Assembly: GCF_000526375.1 (NCBI RefSeq)
Contig: NZ_JAFY01000005.1
Coordinates: 496,001-560,000, forward strand
Direction: 5' to 3'
DNA from: Aminiphilus circumscriptus DSM 16581
Lineage (GTDB): Bacteria; Synergistota; Synergistia; Synergistales; Aminiphilaceae
DNA length: 64,000 bases
Part shown: piece by piece, positions 51,897-60,545 of the stretch
Layout of the letters: every line of letters begins with the position of its first letter
How positions within the stretch are numbered: the stretch's first letter is position 1
The notes under the pieces: model-generated
Seen by the model: only the letters and a program-made list of their open reading frames with translations
Told to the model about the DNA's origin: nothing
Databases searched by the model: none
Program-made: the position numbers and the translations under genes

Positions 51897-53393
51897 ATGC
51901 ACACAATGCACACAGCACCCGTTCGACGCTCTTTTCTGTCGCTCTCCGCTCTCCTTCTTGCGTCGTTCCTGCTCATGACGCTCTTTCCTTCCGCGTCCCC
52001 GGGCGCCCCCTACATCCTCCTCACCCCAAGAGGCGGAGAGGACAGCCTGGTGCATGAAAGCACGTCCTCTTTCCAAGCATCGAAAAAACTCGCCTCGTTG
52101 GGCATCTCGTCCGCCGTGTCGGAGGAGTTCTCCAACATCGGTGCTTCCTTGATCGATCTGGACGATAAAGATGCCGCCCTCGTCCGAAAATCGGGGACGT
52201 TCCTTCTCGTTCGGGCAGACATTCTCTTTCACGCCGCGCCCGAAGAATCCGGGATGACCTTCGACCCGGCGCTGGACACGCCCTGGCACGTCGCATGGGC
52301 ACAAAACGCGGGGCTTACCGCCGGAATCACCGCAGCGCAGTGGAATACCGTTCTCGTGGCGGTCCTCGATTCGGGCCTCAATGACCACCCGGACTTTTCC
52401 GGGGCCCCGATCCGGTGGGACCTCGCCTACAACGCGATCACGCGCACTGCGGGAAGCAGGTCGGCTCTCGCCGACGAGAACGGCCACGGCACGAACGTGA
52501 CGGGCACGCTCGCGGGATCGGCGACGGGCATCATCCCCTCCGCGCCGCTCCTCCCCGTGAAAATCGCCGACAAAAGCGGCAGCGCCAAGGTGAGCGACCT
52601 CACCGCCGCAGTAGATTACCTCGTGGGGCTCGCCAGAAACACGCTGCCGGGGAAAAAGATTTTCCTGAACTTCAGTTATTCCACGGATCCCTCCGACAGT
52701 CCCGACAGCGCATTGCAAAGCTTCTTCGAGGAACTCTTCCTCCGGTGCGACGAGGTGGGAATGCTCTTCTTTTCCGCCGCGGGCAACGAGGCCGCCGACC
52801 TGGACCGCAAGTATGTCTATCCGGCAAGGGCCTCCGCGAGAAACGCTCTTGCCATCGCCGCCACGGATACGGCGGGACTGCTGGCGTCCTTCTCCAACCA
52901 CAGCGCCTACGCAGTCGAAGTGGCCGCTCCCGGAGTGGCCATCACGACGACCGACAAGAGCGGCAGCGGCTACCAGACCGTGAACGGGACATCCTTCGCC
53001 TCCCCCATCGCCACCGGTGTGGCAGTGGCCCTGTGGGCACGCCGCGCCGAACTCGCCAACTGGCAGGTGCGCAATGTCCTCCTCAATGCGGTTGACACTC
53101 CGCTCTGGATGCAGAGCGGCGGCACCGCCCTTTCCATCGCCGCGTCCTCCCTTCCCGTCATTGCGGGGAACGTTCTCCGCCCGGCCCGGACCACCGACAC
53201 CTCCTTCGTGACGAATGCGAAAGGAACGGAGCCAAAGGCCGTGGGACTCGTTCCCGCCTCCGAGAACGGAGGCGGCGGCTGCGCCGCCGCAACGGCGCCG
53301 GCGGGGATCTTCCTTCTGCTCATCCCCCTTGTTCCGCTCTTCCGGCGCACCGGACGACAGACAAGAGCACACAAGGCGCGGAAATCCCTCTGA
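51897..53393 (+). CDS. secreted subtilisin-like serine protease with Synergist-CTERM-like tail
   Basis: The 498-aa protein has a signal peptide (about 10-38), a pro-region (about 40-125) and an S8 catalytic domain. The triad is Asp in VAVLDSGLND, His in ENGHGTNVTG and Ser in NGTSFASPIATG, with the oxyanion Asn in SAAGNEA. The C-terminus has ENGGGGCAA, then a hydrophobic stretch (IFLLLIPLVPLF) and RRTGR, the layout of the Synergist-CTERM sorting signal. It is probably exported, anchored and processed at the cell surface. Confidence 0.88.
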   Translation: MHTMHTAPVRRSFLSLSALLLASFLLMTLFPSASPGAPYILLTPRGGEDSLVHESTSSFQASKKLASLGISSAVSEEFSNIGASLIDLDDKDAALVRKSGTFLLVRADILFHAAPEESGMTFDPALDTPWHVAWAQNAGLTAGITAAQWNTVLVAVLDSGLNDHPDFSGAPIRWDLAYNAITRTAGSRSALADENGHGTNVTGTLAGSATGIIPSAPLLPVKIADKSGSAKVSDLTAAVDYLVGLARNTLPGKKIFLNFSYSTDPSDSPDSALQSFFEELFLRCDEVGMLFFSAAGNEAADLDRKYVYPARASARNALAIAATDTAGLLASFSNHSAYAVEVAAPGVAITTTDKSGSGYQTVNGTSFASPIATGVAVALWARRAELANWQVRNVLLNAVDTPLWMQSGGTALSIAASSLPVIAGNVLRPARTTDTSFVTNAKGTEPKAVGLVPASENGGGGCAAATAPAGIFLLLIPLVPLFRRTGRQTRAHKARKSL

Positions 53394-53403
53394 CTTCGAA
53401 AAA

Positions 53404-53450
53404 ACGACCGCAAGGAACTCGTCCCGAGAGAGCGAGTTTCTTGCGGTCGT
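53404..53450 (+). terminator. terminator after the subtilase gene
   Basis: ACGACCGCAAG and CTTGCGGTCGT form the outer stem, extended inward by AACTCG/CGAGTT around one mismatch. ATTTTTTTTC follows a few bases downstream. Confidence 0.75.
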
Positions 53451-53549
53451 GACACATTTTTTTCATCAAGCGACGGGCCTCCGGGTTCGACATGGTTTCG
53501 AAGCAGCATCGTCACTTGTCCGCACTCTTGTTACACAGCATGACAACAA

Positions 53550-54746
53550 CTACGAGCCAGCGTCATCCTCCCCCTCGGCCGTCTCGAAAAAGACCCCTTT
53601 CTCCCGGAGAATCCGCACAGCCTTTCTGCTCCCACCGGTCAAAGGGTAGTCCCCAAGGGCCTTGGGAGAAACCCAGGCACCCTCGCTCGCGGCATGCGAG
53701 CGGAGCCCCGCGGGCACTTCCCCATCGAAGAAGGCCTCTTGCCCGGGAGCGCTCGGGGGGAGGCAGAGATAGACGCGGAGAGAAACGCGGAAGGTGGTGT
53801 ATCCGTGCGACACCTTGCAGAGCAACGGTCCCGGAAGTATCTCGACCCCGAGTTCCTCCCGCATTTCCCGCACAAGCGCTTCCTCGGGGCGTTCTCCTTC
53901 CTCAACTTTTCCGCCGGGAAATTCCCAGAGCCCTCCCAGAAGTCCTCCAAGAGGACGGCGCCTGAGAAACACCGTACCGTCGGAGCGTCGAAGCATCCCC
54001 GCCACCACGGAAAGGGATACGGAGGCACGCTTTTCGGGAAGAACGGGACGCAGCAACACGGTTCCTGCCTTCAGAGCCGCGCAGGATTTCCGGAGGGGAC
54101 AGGCGTCGCATCCGGGTGTTCTGGGGGTACACAGAAGAGCGCCGAATTCCATAAGTCCCTGGGTGAAATCCCGCGCCTTTCCCTCGGGTATCATGCACCG
54201 CATCGCCGCGAGAAGGCATTCCCGGCCCTTACGGCTCCGCACGCTCTCCCGACAGTCCAAAAGGCGAGCGAGAACCCGCTCCCCGTTGGCGTCCAGCGCG
54301 GGTTCGGGGATGTTCCACGCGATGGCGAGAATCGCTCCCGCCGTGTAGGAGCCGATCCCGGGGAGACTGCGAAGCTCCGGTGCCGTACGGGGAACGCTTC
54401 CTCCGTGACGCTCCACAATACAGCGCGCCGTCCGGAGAAGATTGCGCGCCCTGCTGTAATACCCCAGTCCCTCCCACAGCTTCAGGACATCTTCCTCGTC
54501 CGCCCTGGCGAGATCCGCCACGGTGGGGAAACGGGCAATCCACCGCAGAAAATAGGCAACACCCCGTTCCATCTGGGTCTGCTGAAGCATGACCTCCGAG
54601 ACGAGAATTTCGTAGGGATCATAGGACCTCCGCCAGGGAAGATCCCTATGGTATGCGGAAAACCATTCCACAAGAATGTTTCCGAGTTCGGCAAAAGGCA
54701 CCTCCGTCCGGAGGGGAAACGGACCGCATTGTTCCGCGACATTCAT
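53550..54746 (-). CDS. mutY: A/G-specific adenine glycosylase with intact Nudix box
   Basis: The 398-aa DNA repair enzyme removes adenine opposite 8-oxoguanine. The HhH-GPD domain (about 30-240) shows MLQQTQMERG, LPGIGSYTAGA, catalytic Asp in LDANGERVLAR and the [4Fe-4S] cysteines in CTPRTPGCDACPLRKSC. The C-terminal MutT-like domain (about 255-390) contains GGKVEEGERPEEAL and REMREELGVEI, a complete Nudix consensus that standard MutY lacks. It is the last gene of a tight operon. The ribosome binding site is weak. Confidence 0.9.
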   Translation of the reverse strand: MNVAEQCGPFPLRTEVPFAELGNILVEWFSAYHRDLPWRRSYDPYEILVSEVMLQQTQMERGVAYFLRWIARFPTVADLARADEEDVLKLWEGLGYYSRARNLLRTARCIVERHGGSVPRTAPELRSLPGIGSYTAGAILAIAWNIPEPALDANGERVLARLLDCRESVRSRKGRECLLAAMRCMIPEGKARDFTQGLMEFGALLCTPRTPGCDACPLRKSCAALKAGTVLLRPVLPEKRASVSLSVVAGMLRRSDGTVFLRRRPLGGLLGGLWEFPGGKVEEGERPEEALVREMREELGVEILPGPLLCKVSHGYTTFRVSLRVYLCLPPSAPGQEAFFDGEVPAGLRSHAASEGAWVSPKALGDYPLTGGSRKAVRILREKGVFFETAEGEDDAGS

Positions 54747-54767
54747 TCCGGCTGATCCTACTCCAGA

Positions 54768-55931
54768 TCAACGCACGGGAAGAACGCGCACATCTTCGAG
54801 CACCACCCGACTCGCCGGAGCGATGCGCAGCGCGGCCCCGCCCTCCAGAGAGTGATCGTCGAGAAAATCGAGAACCCGCACGCCGTCCACCAGAATTGTA
54901 TGCTGCCTTCCTGAGACGCGAAGGGAAATCTCGTGGGTTCCCCATCCCCGGAAACCCGGAATGCGGGACACAAGCTGCCCAAGGGGGACGGCGCGAAAAA
55001 CACCCGTTCCTCCGCCGTCCTCTTTCCCCCGGTGAAGCTTCCGCACCAGAAGATATCCCAGGGAATCACGCATTTTCGACGGAACCTGCGTGCTCTCCGA
55101 CGCATCCACGATACCCCTCCGTCCGGGGTCGAAGACGAGCACATACCCTTCTCCGAAGCGTTCGGGCATAAAATCACCTTTCAACCGGTAGTAAAGCCCA
55201 AGAGAACCGGACCCCTGCAACGTCGCCCGAACAACTACCTCGTAATTCGCGGGCCATCCCCCCGTTCCGGGATCCCGCCAGAAAAAGAGCGGACGGCCTC
55301 CGGAGCTCTTCGCCATTCCCGATCCCACGGGATTGAAGACGCTCAGAACACCTCCGACCTCTTTCCGGATCACCAGGGGTGGAAGCGCGTCACGACCACC
55401 CCAGAAAAGATCCGGCCAGACCGCACGTCCCTGGAACAGAAGGGGCTCCATCGCGACACTGCCGTTCTCCGAAGCCAGCATTGTCTTGCCGAAAAAAGGG
55501 ACAAAGAGTTCCTCCATCGTGCCGTTGTAGGGAACGGAAAAAGCCGCATCGCCATACAAATCGCCTTCTCGTGCCCATCCTGCGAGTTTTTTCCGCACCT
55601 CTTTGGGAACGTGGGCGAGATCCGCCCAAAATCCCCGAAGGAAACCGCCCCCGTCGGTGACCATCCCGTATCGAGCGCCCCCCATGGCGGATACGGCATG
55701 GGACAGTTCTTCCAGAGAGGTCGGCGTACTTCCGTACTTGAGGAAAAAGCGCTCCGCTTCGGTACCCAGCCGATGCAGATCCTCGACGATTCTCCCCGCC
55801 CTGGCGCCTGTGCCCAGGCTGGCCATTCCCACGAACAGCGTGCCGAGAACAATCAACAGGACAGCTATCTTCAACAACACGTTCGCTACAATATTCCCGC
55901 AGCGCCATCCCAGGTTATTTCGCCACACCAC
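54768..55931 (-). CDS. unknown membrane-anchored protein with C-terminal lectin-like domain
   Basis: The predicted ~387-aa protein has one N-terminal helix (about 15-38), then a segment like the stalk of type II pseudopilins (AERFFLKYGSTPTSLEEL), and a C-terminal beta-rich region (about 250-387) that resembles concanavalin/3-keto-disaccharide hydrolase folds (VVVRATLQGSGSLGLYYRLKG and HTILVDGVRVLDF in turn). A start at GTG 55931 (or 55928) is chosen because AGGAGG lies 6-9 nt upstream, inside a longer frame from 55949. No function can be named. It is in the DppA-mutY operon. Confidence 0.6.
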   Translation of the reverse strand: MVWRNNLGWRCGNIVANVLLKIAVLLIVLGTLFVGMASLGTGARAGRIVEDLHRLGTEAERFFLKYGSTPTSLEELSHAVSAMGGARYGMVTDGGGFLRGFWADLAHVPKEVRKKLAGWAREGDLYGDAAFSVPYNGTMEELFVPFFGKTMLASENGSVAMEPLLFQGRAVWPDLFWGGRDALPPLVIRKEVGGVLSVFNPVGSGMAKSSGGRPLFFWRDPGTGGWPANYEVVVRATLQGSGSLGLYYRLKGDFMPERFGEGYVLVFDPGRRGIVDASESTQVPSKMRDSLGYLLVRKLHRGKEDGGGTGVFRAVPLGQLVSRIPGFRGWGTHEISLRVSGRQHTILVDGVRVLDFLDDHSLEGGAALRIAPASRVVLEDVRVLPVR

Positions 55932-55955
55932 GCGATCCCTCCTCGGCATCCGGGT

Positions 55956-56777
55956 TCAGGCCGATTCGGCGAGATTCACGGCGGAACGGAACCAGCGATA
56001 GAGTTCGAGCATATCCTCGTTCTCCGCCATCAATCCTCTTCCGGAAAATCTCCTGCTCCCGGGCACGATGCAGGCGGCGTCACATTGGGAGGAACGACTG
56101 AATTCCAACTCCATGCGATACGGAGACTGGAGCGGAAAAAGAGGCGCCTTGCCCGAAAGCGCCCGCTCCATGGCGCGACGGGTCGCCTCGCGCAGTAGAG
56201 CTTCCGTCCTTTCCGGCGGCAGAAGCCGGGCTGCGGAGGCGCTTCGTCCTTCCTTGATGGCGCAGGTGACAAGCTCCTCGCCGAGGAGGCTCTCCGCCTC
56301 CAGACACACCGCCTGATCCCCCGTGACAAGCGCCACGGGGACACCGAGAAAACCGCATACCGCCGCGTTGATTCCCGTTTCTCCCACGCAACGCCCGTTG
56401 AGGCGCACGTCATGAACGATCCGGGACATAGTGTGGTCCGTCACAGCCTTCTCCGTTCCCGCCATGGCGTGGTAGCACACGAAAAAGGCCACCTGACACT
56501 CGTCCACTCCCTCGACCATGCTCAATACCTTCTGCGAGCCGCTGCAGAGTTCCACCGACGTCGGAAATCCCGTGGAGTCGAGATTGTTCATGTTCTCGTG
56601 CGCGTCGTTCACGAGAATGCGTGTGGCGCCCGCCTCAAGAGCGGCATGCACCACGGCGAGCAGATCGTGGCGCTGCATGGCCCTTCCGAACGCGTACCCC
56701 GCGCTGCCCGGTTCCACCTGGTCAAATCCGACGACCCCCGTGGCCCCCTCCATGTCGCAGCTGATGTAGACATGCAT
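55956..56777 (-). CDS. M55-family D-aminopeptidase (DppA-like)
   Basis: The 273-aa zinc peptidase family releases D-amino acids from peptides, probably from cell-wall turnover. The first metal residues are in SCDMEGATG (Asp and Glu), with LVNDAHENMNN supplying His, and VCYHAMAGT and GETGINAAVCG later. AAGGAGTAA precedes the ATG at 56777. It starts 6 nt after the oxidoreductase stop, so the genes are co-transcribed. D-peptide use fits a peptide-fermenting anaerobe. Confidence 0.88.
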   Translation of the reverse strand: MHVYISCDMEGATGVVGFDQVEPGSAGYAFGRAMQRHDLLAVVHAALEAGATRILVNDAHENMNNLDSTGFPTSVELCSGSQKVLSMVEGVDECQVAFFVCYHAMAGTEKAVTDHTMSRIVHDVRLNGRCVGETGINAAVCGFLGVPVALVTGDQAVCLEAESLLGEELVTCAIKEGRSASAARLLPPERTEALLREATRRAMERALSGKAPLFPLQSPYRMELEFSRSSQCDAACIVPGSRRFSGRGLMAENEDMLELYRWFRSAVNLAESA

Positions 56778-56783
56778 GATACG

Positions 56784-57809
56784 TTACTCCTTCCAGGTTC
56801 TCAGAAAATAGGGATCTGCGAAAAGCGGACGACCGAGACCGACGAGGTCACACACACCCTCTCTCAGGAGCCGTTCCGCCGTTTCCCGGCGCCGAATCCC
56901 TCCCGTACAGACGACGAGAGCCCTCCCCTTGCGTTCGCTCACCGCCGCCGCATACGGAGCAAAATAGGCTTCCCCAGGTCCGTCGTAGCCACAGAGATTT
57001 CCCGACAGATCCAGAATGTCCACACCAAGAGCGACAAGTTCCCGAGCGACCCATAGGGCTTCTTCCACGTCGAGTCCTCCTCTGGAAGGCGCTCCGGGCA
57101 AAACATCCGCCATGCCGAGCCGAACCGAGAGAACCGCCTCGTCACCGATCAAGTCTCGAAGAGCATCCGCCACATCGAGCAGAAGACGCGCACGATTTCG
57201 CACATTGCCCCCGTACTGATCCGTCCTTCTGTTCGTAAGCGGGCTCAGGAATTGCCCAAGAAAATAGCCGTGGGCCGCATGGATCTCAACTCCACGGTAG
57301 CCTGCGGCAAGTCCTCGAAGCGCCGCAGCCGCATAGGACGCGACGAAAGCGGAAAGTTCCTCCCGGGAAAGCTCCCGGGGCACCACACCGAATTCATCCG
57401 AGGGATGCGGAACCGCCGACGGCCCAACGGGAACGAATCCGGGACGTTTGAGAAGCTCCGCGTCGCGGAGGAGTCCTCCCGAATGATTGAGTTGTACCAG
57501 AACGGGAACGTTCGCCTCGGAAAAGAGCGCGGTGAGTTTCCGGTGGGACTCCACCAACTCGTCCCGATCCAGCATGTACTGCGTGCGGCGGACCCTTCCG
57601 TCCGGACGGATCGCGTGATGTTCCATCACCACAAGCCCAACGCCTCCCGAAGCGAGAGCGCCGTACCGCCTCAGCGCGGCCTCCGTGGGGCGCCCTTCCT
57701 CGTCGGCGGTTCCCGTCGCCGTGGGAGCGGCGACGATACGATTCGCCATCCTCACCCCGCGAACTTCCAGGGGAGTCCAGAGCATGCCATCGCTTCTTTT
57801 TTCCGTCAC
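56784..57809 (-). CDS. old yellow enzyme family NADH:flavin oxidoreductase
   Basis: The 341-aa FMN-binding TIM barrel has LVQLNHSGG, the substrate-binding pair in IHAAHGYFLGQFLSP and NRRTDQYGG. It reduces activated C=C bonds, but the substrate is unknown. It lacks the C-terminal iron-sulfur and NAD domains of 2,4-dienoyl-CoA reductases. The start is a GTG at 57809 with AGGAGG 8 nt upstream. It follows ychF by 46 nt in the same operon. Confidence 0.88.
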   Translation of the reverse strand: MTEKRSDGMLWTPLEVRGVRMANRIVAAPTATGTADEEGRPTEAALRRYGALASGGVGLVVMEHHAIRPDGRVRRTQYMLDRDELVESHRKLTALFSEANVPVLVQLNHSGGLLRDAELLKRPGFVPVGPSAVPHPSDEFGVVPRELSREELSAFVASYAAAALRGLAAGYRGVEIHAAHGYFLGQFLSPLTNRRTDQYGGNVRNRARLLLDVADALRDLIGDEAVLSVRLGMADVLPGAPSRGGLDVEEALWVARELVALGVDILDLSGNLCGYDGPGEAYFAPYAAAVSERKGRALVVCTGGIRRRETAERLLREGVCDLVGLGRPLFADPYFLRTWKE

Positions 57810-57855
57810 TTCGGATCCTCCTCTCCGCCACCCCTGGAAAGGGCGGCACGCAGTC

Positions 57856-58950
57856 TCAAACGTTGAAACGGATTTCGATCATGTCACCATCAGCGACAAG
57901 GTAGTCGCGACCTTCAAGACGGAGCACTCCCGCCTCCCGGCACCGGGGAAGAGATTCCCCGTGGGCACAGAAATCCTCGTAGGAGACAACCTGAGCGCGG
58001 ATGAACCCCCTCGCCAGATCGGAATGAATCGTGCCCGCCGCAGCGAGTGCCGTGTCGCCTTTCCGGAGAGTCCAGGCCTTCACCTCGTCCGAGCCGGTGG
58101 TAAAAAAGGAAATGAGTCCCAGGAGTCCATAGGCCCTGGCGATAAGACGATTCCGCCCGGATTCGACAACACCCAGATCCTTCATGAACTCCTCCTGTTC
58201 CTCCGGAGCGAGATCGGCCATATCCATCTCCATGCGCCCATAGATGCGGACAAGTCCGAGCCCGCGCTCCGAAACGAGTTTCTCCATGTCCTTCCAGCCG
58301 GGAATCCGGGTCTCGTCCGTCTGGGTTTCGTCCAGATTCAGCACCACAAGCTCCGGCTTGCGCGTCACGAAGGCAAAACCGCGGACGCTCCGTTCTTCCT
58401 CGGGCGAAAAAGCGAGTTCCCGCAAGGGGCGTTCTTCCATCAGATGGGCCTGGCAGCGCTCAAGGAGCACCTTCTCCTGTTCCTCCTCGGGCAGGAGGCG
58501 TTTCTTCGCTCCGAGGCGGGAAAGACGGTTTTCGATGACACCCAGATCCCGGAAGATGAGTTCCATCTCCACAATCTGCCAGTCCCGCAGGGGATCCACG
58601 CTTTCTTCCGGATGGGGGACATCGGGGTTGTCAAAACAGCGTACCACGTGCACAAGGGCATCCGCGTCGCCCACGAAGGAAAGAAAAGCGTTGCCGAGCC
58701 CGGCGCCTTTTCCGGCTCCGCGGGACAGCCCCGCGAGATCCACGAACTCCATAACAGCAGGCGACACCTTTTTCGGTTGAAAAAGGTGAACAAGCCGGTC
58801 GAACCGCTCATCCGGAACAGCCACCATCGCCCGGTTGGGGTCCGTCTTGCCCCCCGCGTAGGCTTTTACCTCAGCACCTGCTCTCGTAATGACATTGAAA
58901 ACCGTTGTTTTCCCAGAAAGGGGAAGACCAACAATGCCGCATCGCAGCAT
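57856..58950 (-). CDS. ychF: YchF/OLA1-type P-loop ATPase
   Basis: The ~364-aa Obg-family protein has the P-loop GLPLSGKTTVFN, switch II DLAGLSRGAGKGAGLGNAFL split by its glycine turn, NLDE in place of the GTP-specific NKxD, explaining ATP preference, and a C-terminal TGS domain with TGSDEVKAWTLRKG. It binds ribosomes and affects stress translation. The ATG at 58950 gives the standard MLRCGIVGLP start with GAGGAG 12 nt before it. It leads the operon down to mutY. Confidence 0.92.
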   Translation of the reverse strand: MLRCGIVGLPLSGKTTVFNVITRAGAEVKAYAGGKTDPNRAMVAVPDERFDRLVHLFQPKKVSPAVMEFVDLAGLSRGAGKGAGLGNAFLSFVGDADALVHVVRCFDNPDVPHPEESVDPLRDWQIVEMELIFRDLGVIENRLSRLGAKKRLLPEEEQEKVLLERCQAHLMEERPLRELAFSPEEERSVRGFAFVTRKPELVVLNLDETQTDETRIPGWKDMEKLVSERGLGLVRIYGRMEMDMADLAPEEQEEFMKDLGVVESGRNRLIARAYGLLGLISFFTTGSDEVKAWTLRKGDTALAAAGTIHSDLARGFIRAQVVSYEDFCAHGESLPRCREAGVLRLEGRDYLVADGDMIEIRFNV

Positions 58951-59106
58951 GATCACATCGCTCCTCGTCTTCTCGATTCCGGCTGGAAAAATACCGCCGG
59001 AACACAGCATATCACAATCTCCGGATCCCGCCGGTCCCAAATCGGCCCTTTTCTGCTACACTTTCCCCGTTTGGTCGACGAAAGCCCTGTGGAGGTGACA
59101 TGCGCC

Positions 59107-59784
59107 ATGTGCAGAATGCTCCTAGCAAACAGGAACGGAATCTTCCGACTCCGGAAGATCCTCGCGGACATTCCGGGTTGCAGCTCACTGCGGGAATACC
59201 TTGAGGCGCTGGAGCTGCGGGATGGAGGAAACGGCAACGGCTACGCCCTCCTCGGCGAAGACGGGGAAGTGCGTATGGCAAAAGGCGTTTCTCTCTCCCC
59301 CGCCGAAGCAGCCCGAGCAATGGAGACGGAGCAGTACGCATGGGTTCTCTTTCACAGCAGGGAAGCCAGCGAGGGTTCCATCTCCGACCGCAATTGCCAT
59401 CCCTTTTCCGTGGAAGGGCGACACTCCGCCACCGGCAAGGCAACGTCCCGGCTCGTCTTCGCGGCGAACGGCAACGAGGCGGCCCTTGCGCCCCTCGCAC
59501 GGGCCTGGGGCGACATCACCGACAGCGAATTCATCGGTCGCATGGTGGTGGACATGGGACTCCCTCTGATGGAGACGCTCTGTTGCTTCGAGTCTAATTT
59601 CTTCGGCTTCGCCGACGGTGTTCCTTTCGTGAAGAAGGGCAACCGGGACATGCTCCTCTTCCGCGACGAAGACGCTCTGGTCTTCGCCAGTGACTTTCCC
59701 TTCGCGATGAAAGGGTTGATGAAACCGCCACAGAACTATTGCTGGACCTTTCCCGAGGATCCGACGATGTGTTGCAAACCCTGA
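59107..59784 (+). CDS. class II glutamine amidotransferase-like protein
   Basis: The 225-aa Ntn-fold protein starts Met-Cys (MCRMLLANRNG), so Met removal exposes the catalytic Cys. FHSREASEGSISDRNCHPF matches the H-x-R-x-A-x-x-G...HPF block of YafJ/GatD-type amidotransferases, and LVFAANGNE follows. The ATG at 59107 is chosen over one 7 nt upstream in another frame because only it places Cys at position 2, and GGAGG is close. The final 49 bases overlap the convergent gene. Substrate is unknown. Confidence 0.75.
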   Translation: MCRMLLANRNGIFRLRKILADIPGCSSLREYLEALELRDGGNGNGYALLGEDGEVRMAKGVSLSPAEAARAMETEQYAWVLFHSREASEGSISDRNCHPFSVEGRHSATGKATSRLVFAANGNEAALAPLARAWGDITDSEFIGRMVVDMGLPLMETLCCFESNFFGFADGVPFVKKGNRDMLLFRDEDALVFASDFPFAMKGLMKPPQNYCWTFPEDPTMCCKP

Positions 59785-60308
59785 AGATCGATTTCCTTCG
59801 CAAGCCGCTCCACATCGGCGCTGGTGATCCCTTCGTAAACGAAGAGCACCAGCGCATCCCATTCCTCCTGGGAGGACTCCGGCTTTTCGCCTCCGAGAAG
59901 AACGGCCAGCGCCCCCGCCGAATTGCCCTTTTCCTGGCGGATTATCGCCGGAAAGCCTCCGAAAGAACATCGCTCCATACGCACCGTGTCGCTCTCCATG
60001 AGAAGCATCCCCGGAACCATGCCTCCGAGATAGGACGCAACTCCTCCACCGATCATGATGCGTATTTCGAGGAGTGCCTTCTCTTTGGTGTAGCTTCTGG
60101 AGAGGACGCCTCCTCTTGCGTCCTCATCGAGAAACAGCTCCACCACGTCCCCTTCCCAACCGGGAAACTCCCGCAGAAACGGTGTGAGGGGCTGAAAATC
60201 CTCCTCACCGAGACGCACTTCTCCAAAAGAAACACATGGTACAGCGCTGTAGAAACACGCAATACATAAAAAAACAGAAAAAACCAAAAGAGTAAGATTT
60301 TTTTGCAT
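59736..60308 (-). CDS. small exported protein of unknown function
   Basis: The ~190-aa protein begins with a signal peptide (NLTLLVFSVFLCIACFYSA, the Cys suggesting possible lipidation without a clear lipobox). The remainder has Glu-rich and Gly-rich strands (RIMIGGGVASYLGGMVPGM) but no family that can be recognised. ATG at 60308 has GGAG 11 nt upstream; an in-frame GTG nine bases earlier is less suitable. It is convergent with the amidotransferase and overlaps its end. Confidence 0.6.
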   Translation of the reverse strand: MQKNLTLLVFSVFLCIACFYSAVPCVSFGEVRLGEEDFQPLTPFLREFPGWEGDVVELFLDEDARGGVLSRSYTKEKALLEIRIMIGGGVASYLGGMVPGMLLMESDTVRMERCSFGGFPAIIRQEKGNSAGALAVLLGGEKPESSQEEWDALVLFVYEGITSADVERLAKEIDLQGLQHIVGSSGKVQQ

Positions 60309-60456
60309 GATTATCACGTCTCCACGTCAAGACAGCTTTCAAATCCGATGTTGCCTTGCTTTGACAAAAGCAAACCACGCTTCTCCCTCCGACGCTTCCG
60401 TAATCCTACGGGTTGCCAGAGAGAAAAAATCCCCTTACCATATATATATATATTTC

Positions 60457-60487
60457 CGCCAGCTGAAGAGGCTGGCGTCTTTTTTCG
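60457..60487 (+). terminator. terminator-like hairpin in the leader of the lytic transglycosylase
   Basis: CGCCAGC pairs with GCTGGCG across 7 nt and TCTTTTTTC follows, a standard terminator form. It sits just after an ATATATATATAT tract (60440-60453) and 59 nt before the start of the gene on the same strand, where it may act as an attenuator. Confidence 0.55.
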
Positions 60488-60545
60488 GGCGAAAAGGAGG
60501 AACGACAACGAAACCACCCCAACCTATCTTGTACGCAAAGGATTG

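Noticed and set aside
60340-60430. Cyclic di-GMP class I riboswitch before the lytic transglycosylase
   Set aside because: GCAAACC and GGGTTGCC are present in order, but the P2 hairpin with tetraloop and the GACGCAAAGC segment are missing.
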